This document shows positions 35,395 through 44,860 of a stretch of 64,000 nucleotides of DNA, piece by piece. Both the position numbers and the translations under genes were made by a program. The notes under the pieces are model-generated. The model made no database searches, was not told the DNA's origin, and saw nothing but the letters and a program-made list of their open reading frames with translations. Position 1 is the first letter of the stretch. Each line of letters starts with the position of its first letter. Source of the DNA: FEN-1297 sp046704255 (GTDB taxonomy: Bacteria > Bacteroidota > Ignavibacteria > Ignavibacteriales > Ignavibacteriaceae); NCBI GenBank assembly GCA_046704255.1, contig JBJKSH010000025.1, forward strand, positions 1 through 64,000, in the 5' to 3' direction.

Positions 35395-35415
35395 GTGTAC
35401 CCAAAATATGTACAC
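35395..35415. promoter_or_regulatory. Dyad operator candidate upstream of nagB
   Basis: GTGTAC-N9-GTACAC lies 32 bp upstream of the nagB start. On the minus strand it fills the spacer between TTGTGT and TAATAA (17 nt apart), weak matches to -35 and -10, a typical operator position. The regulator is unknown. Confidence 0.35.
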
Positions 35416-35431
35416 AATTAAATTTATTAGT

Positions 35432-36697
35432 TTAGTTAGGCATACCTCTTTTTCTTCTTTCTTCTTTTGTTAAATCGAAAATTTTTCTGAATAATTTTTC
35501 GTCTATTTCGGTTAATTCAACTTTACGGCGGTGCATTACTCGTCTTGCAACATCAATACTTCTACCAAGATCGTAACTTGTAAGTGAATCCGCACCACCC
35601 CATGAAAAGGACGGAATATATTTGTTCGGGAAACCGCTTCCGAAAATATTACTGGAAACACCAACCACAGTACCGGTATTAAACATGGTATTTATGGCAC
35701 TCTTTGAATGATCGCCCATGGTTAAACCGACAAACATAGAGCCGCTGTCAATCGGTTCGCCATTAATGACCACTTTAACACTTCCATAGTTATTTTTCAA
35801 GTCACTGTTATTTGTATCCGCACCAAGATTAACCCACATACCAAGGTACGAATGGCCGAGAAAACCGTCATGCTGTTTGTTTGAATAAGCATGAATAATT
35901 GAAGCTTCTACCTCTCCGCCTACTTTACAAACAGGGCCGATACTTGTATCTTCATAAATTTTTGCACCAACTTTTAATTTGGATTTGTCCCCTATAAAAG
36001 CAGGACCTTCTACGGTAACATTGGGGTATATATCCACATCATTGCCAATATAAATAGGCCCTTCTTCGGCATCCAGCACTGCACCCGGTTTAACTTTTGT
36101 ACCTTCACCAATATAAATATTTTTTTCATTTAACAGGTAGGCACCATCGTAAATTTTACCCTTTATTTTATTTCCCTTGATATTTTTTGTAAGGAAATTA
36201 AAATCTGCCCTAATCTGACTGCCGTTGGAGTTAATTAGATCCCAGGGATAATTAACAATTTTAGCATCAATTTCTATTTTCTCCAAATTTCTAAAATCGG
36301 AATTTGTAAACAGATCGGAAAGCTGCTGCTTTAGCGAATCCAAATTTTTACCGCTGACAACTGCAGCAGCAATATTATCCCCGCAAACATAAACTTTACC
36401 CGGGTTGTTAAGATCAACTTTATCCTTAAAGTTTTCATCTACAATTACTCTTCCGTTAATAAAAAGGCAGTTTTTACCGCTTATCTTATTAACTTCCAAA
36501 CCAGGATTTTGCTGTTTAACCACTTCCTGCAGGTAACCGCGGCAATGTAGAGAAATAGGAATTTCGGGATATTGTTTTTCAACTTTTTCCCTTAAAGTCA
36601 TTATGCCGCATCTCAGGTCGTATTGGGGCCGGAAATATACAAGAGGAAGTAACCTGGAAAAATACAGTCCTTCAAAAATACAGATACTGTCAACCAT
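35432..36697 (-). CDS. GLMU-like UDP-GlcNAc diphosphorylase / glucosamine-1-phosphate N-acetyltransferase
   Basis: This 421-residue protein fits the alternative GlmU family of Bacteroidota. The divergent N-terminal nucleotidyltransferase part has LLPLVYFRPQYDLRCGIMTL and lacks the normal GxGTRM loop. The C-terminal half is a left-handed beta-helix with hexapeptide repeats (GTKVKPGAVLDAEEGPIYIG, DVDIYPNVTVEGPAFIG, KSKLKVGAKIYEDTSIGPVC). SSIIHAYSNKQHDGFLGHSYLG-like text (SIIHAYSNKQHDGFLGHSY) is typical. It lies 68 bp upstream of nagB, making an amino-sugar pair. Confidence 0.82.
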   Translation of the reverse strand: MVDSICIFEGLYFSRLLPLVYFRPQYDLRCGIMTLREKVEKQYPEIPISLHCRGYLQEVVKQQNPGLEVNKISGKNCLFINGRVIVDENFKDKVDLNNPGKVYVCGDNIAAAVVSGKNLDSLKQQLSDLFTNSDFRNLEKIEIDAKIVNYPWDLINSNGSQIRADFNFLTKNIKGNKIKGKIYDGAYLLNEKNIYIGEGTKVKPGAVLDAEEGPIYIGNDVDIYPNVTVEGPAFIGDKSKLKVGAKIYEDTSIGPVCKVGGEVEASIIHAYSNKQHDGFLGHSYLGMWVNLGADTNNSDLKNNYGSVKVVINGEPIDSGSMFVGLTMGDHSKSAINTMFNTGTVVGVSSNIFGSGFPNKYIPSFSWGGADSLTSYDLGRSIDVARRVMHRRKVELTEIDEKLFRKIFDLTKEERRKRGMPN

Positions 36698-36723
36698 ATA
36701 AAGCTCTCCCTGAATGATTTGAT

Positions 36724-36747
36724 ATGAATTAATGAATTAAGAATTTC
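36724..36747. repeat. Octamer tandem repeat upstream of the GLMU-like gene
   Basis: ATGAATTA occurs twice in direct tandem (36724-36731, 36732-36739) and is followed by AGAATTTC. It is short, and it is similar in style to the other AT-rich tandem blocks of this window. Confidence 0.35.
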
Positions 36748-36863
36748 GGATAAACTTACAATTTATATTTAGTAGTTTCCCAAATTTTAAAATATCACAA
36801 AACTAATATATTGTTTTATTGCAATAATTATTAAATATTTTTTTATTTTTTTATTCCTTGACT

Positions 36864-38495
36864 TTAACCATTACTAATATACTCACAATATTCGGGTATT
36901 TCCGGTTTCACCAAAAGGGTTTCTTCTTTCAGCATTGCAACTTTACCTGCTTCCATTCCTTTCTTTTTGATTACAAATTTTTTTAATGTGAAAGATACCG
37001 GTACTATTCCGGCGGTTTTTGCCTTACTGTGGTATGCTGCCAGCGATGCTGCTTTTTTCAAAATATTTTTAGGAATTACCTCTTTTGTATTTTCAACACG
37101 TAGCACTACATGCGAACCGGACACACTCCTGGCATGAAACCAGTAATCGTTTTGCTTTGCAAACTTTGTAGTTAAAAGGTCATTGTTCCTGCTGTCCCTG
37201 CCAACATATACGTTAAATTTATCTTCAATTACATAATGTTTGAATCTTGTTTTTAATTCGACTTCTTTATTATCGACGTTATCGTTTTTAATTTTTAATT
37301 CTTTCATAATTAAATTATAATCCTCCGGATTTTGCGCCTCTAGTAATTTTTGTTCATAATTTTTCATTAAAGAATAGTTTCGGGCAGCTTCGTTATATAA
37401 CAGGACAGATTTTTCATATTTTGTTCTGTTGTTTTTTGCTTTGTCAAAATACATATCTACATTTTTTTTAGGGGGAAGAGTATCATTTAATTTTATGATA
37501 AATGGTTTGTTATCATTATAAACATCCGGTACTGTAATACTCTCCATTCCCTTATAAATTGAATTTATATTAATTAACAAAAGGTTCCCCGCTTTTTTTA
37601 AATCTTCTTCTTTACTGCCTCTTTCAATTACTCCTTTTAATTTATTAAGCTTGGAAGAAAGATATGTTAATTCTTTGGTAATATGTTTTTCTATTTTTTT
37701 CTTTTTTACCGCTAAGGTTTCCAGGTAATATTTTTTACTTATATAAAAATTAAATGCAGTTATAACATCATCAAAATAAATTTTTTCTGAGTATGAAAAT
37801 ATATTAAATGAAGCCGGCGCAAGAAAATTTTCAAAGTTTTTTTCGTTTAGAAAGACTACAGGTTTTTCGAAAAATATTTCATCTACTATTTTGGTTATCG
37901 CTGCATTTACATCTTCGGCACTTTCGTTCGATATCCGCATTTTTGCCTCAGTTAAAATTTCTTTTCCTAAAAAAGGATAATTGGTTTTTAGCTGCTTCCA
38001 AATATCGCTGCCGGGACGTATTTGTATCCGTAAGTTTTTAAATCCCGTTATAAAATTGGCAGAGTCAATTTCATTTAAGAAATCTTCCAGGCTAAAATCC
38101 TCAGGAGGATTTTTGAAATGTTCAACATTACCCGGAGAAATAAAACTTGCATTTGTATATTTACCGCGTACGGCAAAAAATAAGCTACCGGAACTAAGTT
38201 CAATTTTAATTAGTCTGTCGGAATCGGAGATCCCGAATGAACGTAATTTGGCAGAGAGGCAATTTGGGAAAAAATCTATAGTGTTCTTTTTTGCGCGGTT
38301 AAATTTTCTTTTTATAGTTATATAAGGAAAACCCGGATTAACGGATATTTCCAGATAAAAGTCCGTTCCGTTTTTTCTAAGCTCTGTTACTAGTTTGTCT
38401 TTTTCCTGAGAAAAGACCGAAACAACAATCGACTCTTGCAGCAGATTGTTTGCTTCTTCAATAAATTTGTTTAGAAAAAAATAATTTTTAATCAT
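36864..38495 (-). CDS. rqcH: NFACT-family Rqc2/RqcH ribosome quality control protein
   Basis: This 543-residue protein has the NFACT-N domain (about 1-190), a helix-hairpin and coiled-coil middle (about 240-400) and an NFACT-R domain (about 430-530) with YWFHARSVSGSHVVLR and AASLAAYHSKAK. In B. subtilis RqcH, an Asp-Arg pair in NFACT-N is needed for alanine tailing; here Asp93-Arg94 in SDSDRLIKIEL is at the matching place. It would bind 60S-type stalled 50S-peptidyl-tRNA complexes and add C-terminal tails. It stands alone, divergent from the hydrolase gene. Confidence 0.88.
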   Translation of the reverse strand: MIKNYFFLNKFIEEANNLLQESIVVSVFSQEKDKLVTELRKNGTDFYLEISVNPGFPYITIKRKFNRAKKNTIDFFPNCLSAKLRSFGISDSDRLIKIELSSGSLFFAVRGKYTNASFISPGNVEHFKNPPEDFSLEDFLNEIDSANFITGFKNLRIQIRPGSDIWKQLKTNYPFLGKEILTEAKMRISNESAEDVNAAITKIVDEIFFEKPVVFLNEKNFENFLAPASFNIFSYSEKIYFDDVITAFNFYISKKYYLETLAVKKKKIEKHITKELTYLSSKLNKLKGVIERGSKEEDLKKAGNLLLININSIYKGMESITVPDVYNDNKPFIIKLNDTLPPKKNVDMYFDKAKNNRTKYEKSVLLYNEAARNYSLMKNYEQKLLEAQNPEDYNLIMKELKIKNDNVDNKEVELKTRFKHYVIEDKFNVYVGRDSRNNDLLTTKFAKQNDYWFHARSVSGSHVVLRVENTKEVIPKNILKKAASLAAYHSKAKTAGIVPVSFTLKKFVIKKKGMEAGKVAMLKEETLLVKPEIPEYCEYISNG

Positions 38496-38621
38496 AAAGA
38501 TGATTGGTGTTAAAAAGCAAAATTTCTACATTCATTAAAAATTTATCATGTATTTGAATTTTGCAAAAATATAGAATATTTTCAAATACGTAAAATTCAT
38601 AAAAAGGGAAGCGAACTAAAT

Positions 38622-39713
38622 ATGAATTTAAAATTCATCATAATTTTATTTTTAATAATTGCTATTCAAATAGATGCTGCAACTTACCATAATAAAATGG
38701 AGAAAAATAATATTGATGATGAATTAATGATAGCTGTACCAAATTCCGAACTTTATGTTAGGGTTAGGGGTAATCCTGAAAAACCGTTAATAATTGATCT
38801 GCATGGCGGTCCGGGCGGCTACTCCGGTATTGATATTAAACTAATGGGGCTGAAGTTAGAGGATAATTTTTTACTTGCATATCTCGATCAGCGCGGATGC
38901 GGAAAATCTTTGGAATGTAATGATACTGCCTTGTTAACAGTTGAACAATATGTTGCGGACTTGGATATAGTGATTGATAGTTTGGTTCATAAATACCGCA
39001 AGGAAAAAGTAAATTTAATGGGAACCTCGTGGGGAGGAATGTACGGCTTTTTGTATTTGCTTTCGTATTCAAACAAAGTAAATGCTTATGCATGTATAGA
39101 CGGCAAAGTGAATAGTAAATACCAAAACTCATCAATTATAAAATTAGAATTAAGTAAGGCAAAAGCATTATTAAAAACTGCTGCGCCGCCGAATAAGAAA
39201 AAGGAATTAAACTTTATAATAAATAAATTGAACCGGATAAAGAATAGTAATTTCGGTAAATTCTATAAAGATGTAAATTGGATAAAGCACGATGTACCCG
39301 GGATACTCGGCTTTAACGCATACTTTACAGACACTTCCAAAATAATTTCTACTAATGATGTTTTACAAGATTCATCTCTTTTGAATTTAATGAAATATAC
39401 AAAAGAGGAATATTTAAAGATTGGTGAAAAAGCAGAAATTGTAAACCGGGCTTTTAGAAATAACAAAACTTATAATAATTTAAATTTAGAACCGTTACTA
39501 TCTCAAGTCTCAATTCCGGTTTCGGTTATCCAAGGTGAAATGGATTATGTGGTTGGAGTAAGACATGCGGAAATAATTTATAGTGCGTTAACGGGATTAT
39601 CGGAAGATAAAAAAGAAATACACATTATTCCAAATGCAGGTCATTGCCCGGCAATAGAAAGCCCCGAAACATTATCGAAAATTCTAAATGAATTTTTTAA
39701 GAAATTTAATTGA
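38622..39713 (+). CDS. Exported alpha/beta hydrolase (proline iminopeptidase-like)
   Basis: The 363-residue protein has an N-terminal hydrophobic segment (LKFIIILFLIIAIQIDA) suggesting export. The hydrolase fold shows the oxyanion HGGPGGYSG, YLDQRGCGKS, the nucleophile elbow GTSWGGMYG with Ser, an Asp in IQGEMDYVVG and the His in NAGHCPAIESP. HGGPG and DQRGxGxS are typical of the prolyl iminopeptidase family (S33). The substrate is not certain. The downstream YdeI-like gene follows 8 bp later, so they are probably co-transcribed. Confidence 0.85.
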   Translation: MNLKFIIILFLIIAIQIDAATYHNKMEKNNIDDELMIAVPNSELYVRVRGNPEKPLIIDLHGGPGGYSGIDIKLMGLKLEDNFLLAYLDQRGCGKSLECNDTALLTVEQYVADLDIVIDSLVHKYRKEKVNLMGTSWGGMYGFLYLLSYSNKVNAYACIDGKVNSKYQNSSIIKLELSKAKALLKTAAPPNKKKELNFIINKLNRIKNSNFGKFYKDVNWIKHDVPGILGFNAYFTDTSKIISTNDVLQDSSLLNLMKYTKEEYLKIGEKAEIVNRAFRNNKTYNNLNLEPLLSQVSIPVSVIQGEMDYVVGVRHAEIIYSALTGLSEDKKEIHIIPNAGHCPAIESPETLSKILNEFFKKFN

Positions 39714-39721
39714 GGGAATAA

Positions 39722-40288
39722 ATGGAAACAATATATTTTAAAACTTCCGATGAATGGAGAAGTTGGTTAAAAATCAATTATAATAAAGAAAGAGAAGTCT
39801 GGTTGGTTTTCTACAAAAAAGAAAGCGGTAAACCTTCCATAGAATATGAGGCAGCAGTAGAAGAAGCATTATGCTTCGGATGGATAGACAGCATAATTAA
39901 AAAAATTGATGAATCGAAGTATGCCAGAAAATTTAGCAGGAGGAACACCCGCAGCAAATGGTCGGAATTAAATAAAATGAGGGTTGAGAAATTATTAAAA
40001 AGCAACAGGATAACACCGGCCGGAAAACTGCTTGTAGATGCAGCAAAAAAAGGAGGTCAGTGGTATAAAGCTGGCAAAGCAAATATAAGTATTTTAATGC
40101 CGGATGAATTTAAAGATTCACTAAATAAAAATAAAAAAGCTAAAGAGTTCTTTGAGCAATTAGCAAATTCAAGTAAGAAACAATTTATCATCTGGATAAA
40201 TACTGCCAAACGCAATGAGACTAAAGAAACCCGAATTAAAGAATCTATTCATCTTTTAGCAAAAGGGGAAAAGCTCGGCTTAAGGTAA
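39722..40288 (+). CDS. YdeI/OmpD-associated family protein
   Basis: The 188-residue soluble protein matches the YdeI family of bacteriocin-protection-like proteins: TSDEWRSWLKINYNKEREVWLVFYKK, YEAAVEEALCFGWIDSIIKKID, FSRRNTRSKWSELNKMRVEKL and the C-terminal FIIWINTAKRNETKETRI. Members have been linked to envelope stress and antimicrobial resistance in some species, but the molecular role is unclear. It follows the hydrolase gene with an 8-bp gap. Confidence 0.85.
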   Translation: METIYFKTSDEWRSWLKINYNKEREVWLVFYKKESGKPSIEYEAAVEEALCFGWIDSIIKKIDESKYARKFSRRNTRSKWSELNKMRVEKLLKSNRITPAGKLLVDAAKKGGQWYKAGKANISILMPDEFKDSLNKNKKAKEFFEQLANSSKKQFIIWINTAKRNETKETRIKESIHLLAKGEKLGLR

Positions 40289-40375
40289 GTTATAATATGT
40301 AACTTGAGTTAAATACTACATTAAAAAAGTTTTATTAGCAAGTCACTCAGCCGAAAAAGGATAGTAAATCTGCAT

Positions 40376-40414
40376 TACGGCATGATTGCATGCAATTTAT
40401 GCAACCATGTCGTA
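40376..40414. terminator. Long hairpin between convergent ydeI-like and POT genes
   Basis: TACGGCATGATTGCATG (40376-40392) pairs with TATGCAACCATGTCGTA (40398-40414): on the plus strand there are 14 Watson-Crick pairs, two G-U and one A-C mismatch around a 5-nt loop. It is better paired as plus-strand RNA. No U-tract follows. It lies 88 bp after the ydeI-like stop and 62 bp from the end of the transporter gene. Confidence 0.5.
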
Positions 40415-40476
40415 TTAAACTATAATTTTATTGTTCTAAAAAATCAAAATCAAATATAAAAATGAGAATGAAGTTC

Positions 40477-41976
40477 CTATTCCGTTGCCCTTCTGAATTT
40501 CTTTAGGAAAATAAAGACAAGGCTTGCGGCAATTAGCGAAGTAACTAATAAAAACAGGAAGAACTGCCATATTTCCCAGTTCTGGTAAAATCTTCCTATA
40601 AAACCGGATAGATAACTTCCGGCTGCCGTTGCAACAAACCAGGCTCCCATCATTAATCCTTTCATCCTTGGCGGCGCTACTTTGGATACGAATGATAATC
40701 CCATTGGACTTAGGAATAATTCCGCAACCGTCATTATGAAGTAAGTAGAAATCAACCAGTATGGAGTTACACGTTCCATATTTGAATAACCTGCAGCATT
40801 AATTTTTATCATTCCGTACGAAGCCAGTATCATTAATATATACGCAAAAGCTGCAATGATCATTGCAATACCCATTTTAGCCGGTGTAGAAGGTTCTTTC
40901 CCTTTTTTGTTTAACCATGCAAAACCGCCGACGATTAACGGAGTTAAGAAAACAATAAACATCGGGTTAAAGCCCTGGAATAATTCCGGTGCAATAGGAT
41001 TTGAACCCGGTAAATTTGTAAGCTTATAAATAATTACTGCTGCAGCTACTGCAACTATAGCAATACTCCAGCTTTTGCCTTTTTTACCTACATTCTTATT
41101 AAATATGCCAATAAGACCAAGAACAACTGCAATTAAAGAAAACAATGAAATAGGATCGAAAAGAAGGAAAGTAATTTTACCTACATGTGTAACAGTATAA
41201 TTTTTAGCAAATAAAGTTAAAGTAAAACTATTCTGATAATAGATCATCCAAAAGAAAATAACAATTGCAAATATAGCCAGTAGAGCTACAATTCTATCTT
41301 TTTCCTGTTTCTTGGTAAGTTGAATATCCCGGTGTTCATTTCCTTTATTCTTAGATTGGTAGTCTCCTTCTTTGTAATATTTTCTAAAGGAAGTAAAAAT
41401 AACAATGGAAATAAGCATTCCAATGGATGCCAGAGCAAAGCTTGCATTATAGCCTTCCGCTAAGGTGGTATGAAAGTTATTCATAAAAAAAGTTTTAATT
41501 GCATCAGCCGCATAAGGAGCAAAAAAGGCACCAATGTTAATACCCATATAAAATATATTATATGCCGCATCTTTAAGAGAACCGTCTGCCTGAGAATAAA
41601 GATTGCCCACTATAACAGAAATATTGGCTTTGAATAAACCGTTTCCGATAACAAGAACGCCTAAAGCAAGGTATAAGAATGAAGGTGTGGTTGTAGGAAT
41701 TGCCATTAGAGCATAACCAACTGCAAGAATTAGTGCACCCATTATTATAGTTTTGCTGTAGCCGAAAACATTATCCGCAAGCCAGCCGCCTACTAAAGGA
41801 GTAAAATATACGCCGCCTAAAAATAAACCGTAAACATTCCCGATTGTAGTATCGGACCAATGAAAGTTTTCCCCCAGGTAAAGAACAAAAACAGCCATCA
41901 TGGTATAAAATCCGAAACGCTCCCACATTTCGGTAAAGAATAAAACAAATAAACCTTTCGGATGATTTTTAAACAT
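40477..41976 (-). CDS. POT family proton-dependent oligopeptide transporter
   Basis: This 499-residue membrane protein imports di- and tripeptides with protons. The POT motif is FTEMWERFGFYTM in helix 1 (ExxER), the PTR2 signature is GNGLFKANISVIVGNLY, and FYMGINIGAFFAPY is the second PTR2 signature. About 14 hydrophobic segments and a charged loop around residues 205-225 (KNKGNEHRDIQLTKKQEK) are seen. It is a lone gene. Confidence 0.93.
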   Translation of the reverse strand: MFKNHPKGLFVLFFTEMWERFGFYTMMAVFVLYLGENFHWSDTTIGNVYGLFLGGVYFTPLVGGWLADNVFGYSKTIIMGALILAVGYALMAIPTTTPSFLYLALGVLVIGNGLFKANISVIVGNLYSQADGSLKDAAYNIFYMGINIGAFFAPYAADAIKTFFMNNFHTTLAEGYNASFALASIGMLISIVIFTSFRKYYKEGDYQSKNKGNEHRDIQLTKKQEKDRIVALLAIFAIVIFFWMIYYQNSFTLTLFAKNYTVTHVGKITFLLFDPISLFSLIAVVLGLIGIFNKNVGKKGKSWSIAIVAVAAAVIIYKLTNLPGSNPIAPELFQGFNPMFIVFLTPLIVGGFAWLNKKGKEPSTPAKMGIAMIIAAFAYILMILASYGMIKINAAGYSNMERVTPYWLISTYFIMTVAELFLSPMGLSFVSKVAPPRMKGLMMGAWFVATAAGSYLSGFIGRFYQNWEIWQFFLFLLVTSLIAASLVFIFLKKFRRATE

Positions 41977-42076
41977 TATTTACCTCATTTAATATGTGTA
42001 ACTGATGAGATTAAAAACTGTAACGGGGATGTAAATGTCACAGATAAAAGCCTGCAATTAATTGAACAAAGACTAA

Positions 42077-42107
42077 TTGACAGCAAATATACATTTTTTT
42101 TTATAAT
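42077..42107 (+). promoter_or_regulatory. Promoter of the PASTA-rpe-nagA operon
   Basis: TTGACA (42077-42082) and TATAAT (42102-42107) are both perfect but 19 nt apart, longer than optimal. The start would lie near 42114, giving a 50-nt leader. Confidence 0.5.
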
Positions 42108-42164
42108 TCATGCAAAATATTATAAACAATTGTTTAAGAAAACCGCTTTTGATATATTTGACAG

Positions 42165-42929
42165 ATGAAAAATTTGTTTAAAAATTCCATTGTAAGAAGA
42201 TTTTTAATTGCCTTTGCGGCATTTATTGTGTTTGTTTGGTTTATGAATTCAGTTGTAATGCCGTGGTATGTCAGTTCACCGGAAAAGAAGGTTCCTAAAG
42301 TAATCGGCATGAATGAAGAAGATGCAATTAAAACGTTAAAAGATTCGGATATGGTTCCGGTTATTAGCGACACAACTTATGATGAGAAGTTTCCCACAGG
42401 AACAATTATTTATCAAAGACCTAATGCTAGCGAAATAGTAAAAGTAGGAAGAAGGATATATTTGTTTATAAGCGGGGGAGAACCTGTTGTTTCCGTTCCT
42501 ATGTTAAAAGGCAAATCCATTAGAGATGCAAGGTTTGCTTTGGAAAGACTAGGTTTAAATATGGGTAAAATAGATTCTATTTCTTCGGATAATCCGCGAG
42601 ATATGATTTTTGACCAGCAATATGCTGCAGGCACCCCTTTAAAGAAAGGTGATTCTGTTGGCGTTTCTTTAAGCATTGGTTCCGGAATTGGCTCTATTAT
42701 TGTCCCAAATTTAATAGGAAAATCTTTAGACCAGGCACAGCAAATACTTGCAGATAGTTCACTAAAGATTGGCAAGATAAATTACCAGCAATCTTATTCT
42801 TTACTTCCGAATACTGTGCTGGATCAATATCCTAGTAAAGGGAGTAAACTAAACCCTGGTGATGCAGTAGATCTTTTTGTTACTAAGGCTGCCGAATCCA
42901 GTAACCAAAATCCTAATCCGGGGGAATAA
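42165..42929 (+). CDS. Membrane-anchored PASTA-domain protein
   Basis: This 254-residue protein has a short cytoplasmic N-terminus, one membrane helix (RRFLIAFAAFIVFVWFMNSVVM) and three extracytoplasmic PASTA domains, each beginning with a V-P-x-(L/V/M)-x-G core: KKVPKVIGMNEEDAI, VSVPMLKGKSIRDARF and IIVPNLIGKSLDQAQ. PASTA domains bind peptidoglycan or beta-lactams in kinases and transpeptidases, but no kinase domain is present here. Its stop overlaps the rpe start by 1 bp. Confidence 0.9.
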   Translation: MKNLFKNSIVRRFLIAFAAFIVFVWFMNSVVMPWYVSSPEKKVPKVIGMNEEDAIKTLKDSDMVPVISDTTYDEKFPTGTIIYQRPNASEIVKVGRRIYLFISGGEPVVSVPMLKGKSIRDARFALERLGLNMGKIDSISSDNPRDMIFDQQYAAGTPLKKGDSVGVSLSIGSGIGSIIVPNLIGKSLDQAQQILADSSLKIGKINYQQSYSLLPNTVLDQYPSKGSKLNPGDAVDLFVTKAAESSNQNPNPGE

Positions 42930-43594
42930 TGCCAAAACTTGCACCTTCCATTTTAGCTGCCGATCTTTCAAATTTAGCAGGACAAATAAGGCTGGTTGAA
43001 ATTGCCGGAGCAGACTGGATACACTGCGATATTATGGATGGACATTTTGTGCCGAATATTTCTTTCGGTCCCATTGTTGTTAAAGCTGTTAGGAAGTGCA
43101 CCAGGTTACCCGTAGATGTACACCTTATGATTGATGACCCCGATAAGTATCTGGAAAGTTTTGTTAAAGCAGGCGCTGATTCTTTAACTGTACATCAGGA
43201 AGCCGTTATTCATTTAAACAGAACTATTACAAAAATAAAGGAACTTGGTATTAAAGCCGGTGTAGCAATAAATCCTTCCACACCTTTTGATTCACTAAAA
43301 GAAATTTTGGAATTGGTGGACCTTGTGTTAATAATGTCTGTTAACCCCGGATTCGGCGGACAGGAATTTATTCAAAACTCCCTTCGCAAAGTAAGAGAAG
43401 CAGCAAAATTAAGAAGTAAAATGAATGCAGATTTTTTAATTGAAATAGACGGCGGCATCGATAATAAAACAATTAAACCTGCATTGGATGCGGGCTGCGA
43501 CGTTTTTGTTACCGGCTCGGCTGTTTTTAAAGCAGACAACATTACTGCGGCTGCAACGGAATTGAAAAATATTATATTAGAAAAGCATGATTAA
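42929..43594 (+). CDS. rpe: Ribulose-phosphate 3-epimerase
   Basis: This TIM-barrel enzyme interconverts ribulose-5-phosphate and xylulose-5-phosphate. The family is clear from LAPSILAADLSNL, WIHCDIMDGHFVPNISFGP (metal His and Asp), PVDVHLMIDDP, LIMSVNPGFGGQEFI and EIDGGIDNKT with GCDVFVTGSAVF. Its 221 residues are normal. It is coupled to the PASTA gene upstream and followed by nagA after 2 bp. Confidence 0.96.
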   Translation: MPKLAPSILAADLSNLAGQIRLVEIAGADWIHCDIMDGHFVPNISFGPIVVKAVRKCTRLPVDVHLMIDDPDKYLESFVKAGADSLTVHQEAVIHLNRTITKIKELGIKAGVAINPSTPFDSLKEILELVDLVLIMSVNPGFGGQEFIQNSLRKVREAAKLRSKMNADFLIEIDGGIDNKTIKPALDAGCDVFVTGSAVFKADNITAAATELKNIILEKHD

Positions 43595-43596
43595 AA

Positions 43597-44769
43597 ATGG
43601 AAAATATCAAATTAGCACTTGTTGGCGGTAAAATAATCACTCCCTTTAGAATAATTGAAAACGGTACTATTTTAATCGAAGGAAAAAGAATTGCCGAAAT
43701 TGGAAAATATAACAATGTAGATATTCCCGACAATACTGAAATTATTGACGTAAGCGGCAGGATTATTTGCCCGGGATTTGTAGATTTACTTGTTCATGGC
43801 GGAGGAGGCTATGGATTTGCAGATAGTAACCCTGCCGGTATAGAAATAGTACTAAATTATTTTTTAGAGCATGGCTCTACTTCGGTTTTGGGCTCTTTGT
43901 TTGCAAAACCGGAAAAAATGCTGCTTGATGACTTAGCGCGGCTTGCCGATTATATTGAGGACCACCCCGATTCTAACCTTCGCGGTATTCATATGGAAGG
44001 ACCTTTCCTTAACAAGCAGTTGAAAGGTGCTATGAATGAAGACTACCTCTGGAAACCCTCCGTTGAATCCTGGAATAAGTTGTGGGAAGCTTCAAGAGGA
44101 TATATAAAAATTATGACTATTGCTCCCGAATTGCCTGGTGCTATTTCTGTAATGAGGGCTGCCGCAAGGCAGGGGGTTGTGCTTTCAATTGGTCATTCTA
44201 TGGCAACTTATGATGAAATAGAAATTGCAATTGATAATGGTGCTGTTCATGTTACTCACATGTTTAATGCAATGAGTCCTTTTCATCACAGACACCCAGG
44301 GATTATTCTCAGCTCCTTATTAAGGAACGAATTAAAAATAGAATTGATTGCGGATACTCTGCATGTTCATCCGGCGGTTATGGAACTACTTTTAAGAATG
44401 AAAGGCGCTAACGGCATATTACTTGTTTCCGATTCTATTAGAGCAGGCGGCATGCATGAAGGCGAATATGAATTTGCAGATCAAAAAGTTTTTATGAAAG
44501 AAAAGAAAGCATACCTGGCAGATGGTACCCTGGCCGGCAGTACTTTAACACTTAATATGGCGGTAAAAAATATGGTGGAAACAGCTAACGCTAAAATTAC
44601 GGAAGCTGTTAGAATGGCTACTGTTAACGGTGCCAAGGTAATAAATTTCGAACATAAAAAAGGAATTCTTGCAGTTGGCAAAGATGCAGATATAGTTGTT
44701 TTGAATAAAAATTATGATGTAGAAACTACTATAATCGGCGGAAAAATAGCATTCCAAAAAACCGAATGA
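43597..44769 (+). CDS. nagA: N-acetylglucosamine-6-phosphate deacetylase
   Basis: NagA removes acetate from GlcNAc-6-phosphate in amino-sugar recycling. Landmarks are ICPGFVDLLVHGGGGYGF, GIHMEGPFLNKQLKGAM (metal Glu), SIGHSMATYDE, VTHMFNAMSPFHHRHPG and LVSDSIRAGGMHEGEY with catalytic Asp, then LADGTLAGSTLTL. The 390-residue length fits. Its functional partner nagB is at 34551-35363 on the other strand, not in the same operon. Confidence 0.95.
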   Translation: MENIKLALVGGKIITPFRIIENGTILIEGKRIAEIGKYNNVDIPDNTEIIDVSGRIICPGFVDLLVHGGGGYGFADSNPAGIEIVLNYFLEHGSTSVLGSLFAKPEKMLLDDLARLADYIEDHPDSNLRGIHMEGPFLNKQLKGAMNEDYLWKPSVESWNKLWEASRGYIKIMTIAPELPGAISVMRAAARQGVVLSIGHSMATYDEIEIAIDNGAVHVTHMFNAMSPFHHRHPGIILSSLLRNELKIELIADTLHVHPAVMELLLRMKGANGILLVSDSIRAGGMHEGEYEFADQKVFMKEKKAYLADGTLAGSTLTLNMAVKNMVETANAKITEAVRMATVNGAKVINFEHKKGILAVGKDADIVVLNKNYDVETTIIGGKIAFQKTE

Positions 44770-44860
44770 TTTAGTCGTTGAACGGCAGATAAATTTTAAT
44801 TGTGTCCTTCATTATCCCATCTTATAAAAAAATTTTTATATTAATCCAATAGACAAAATT

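Noticed and set aside
42413..42775. 120-codon minus-strand open frame opposite the PASTA gene
   Set aside because: Antisense shadow of the PASTA repeats with no known domain.
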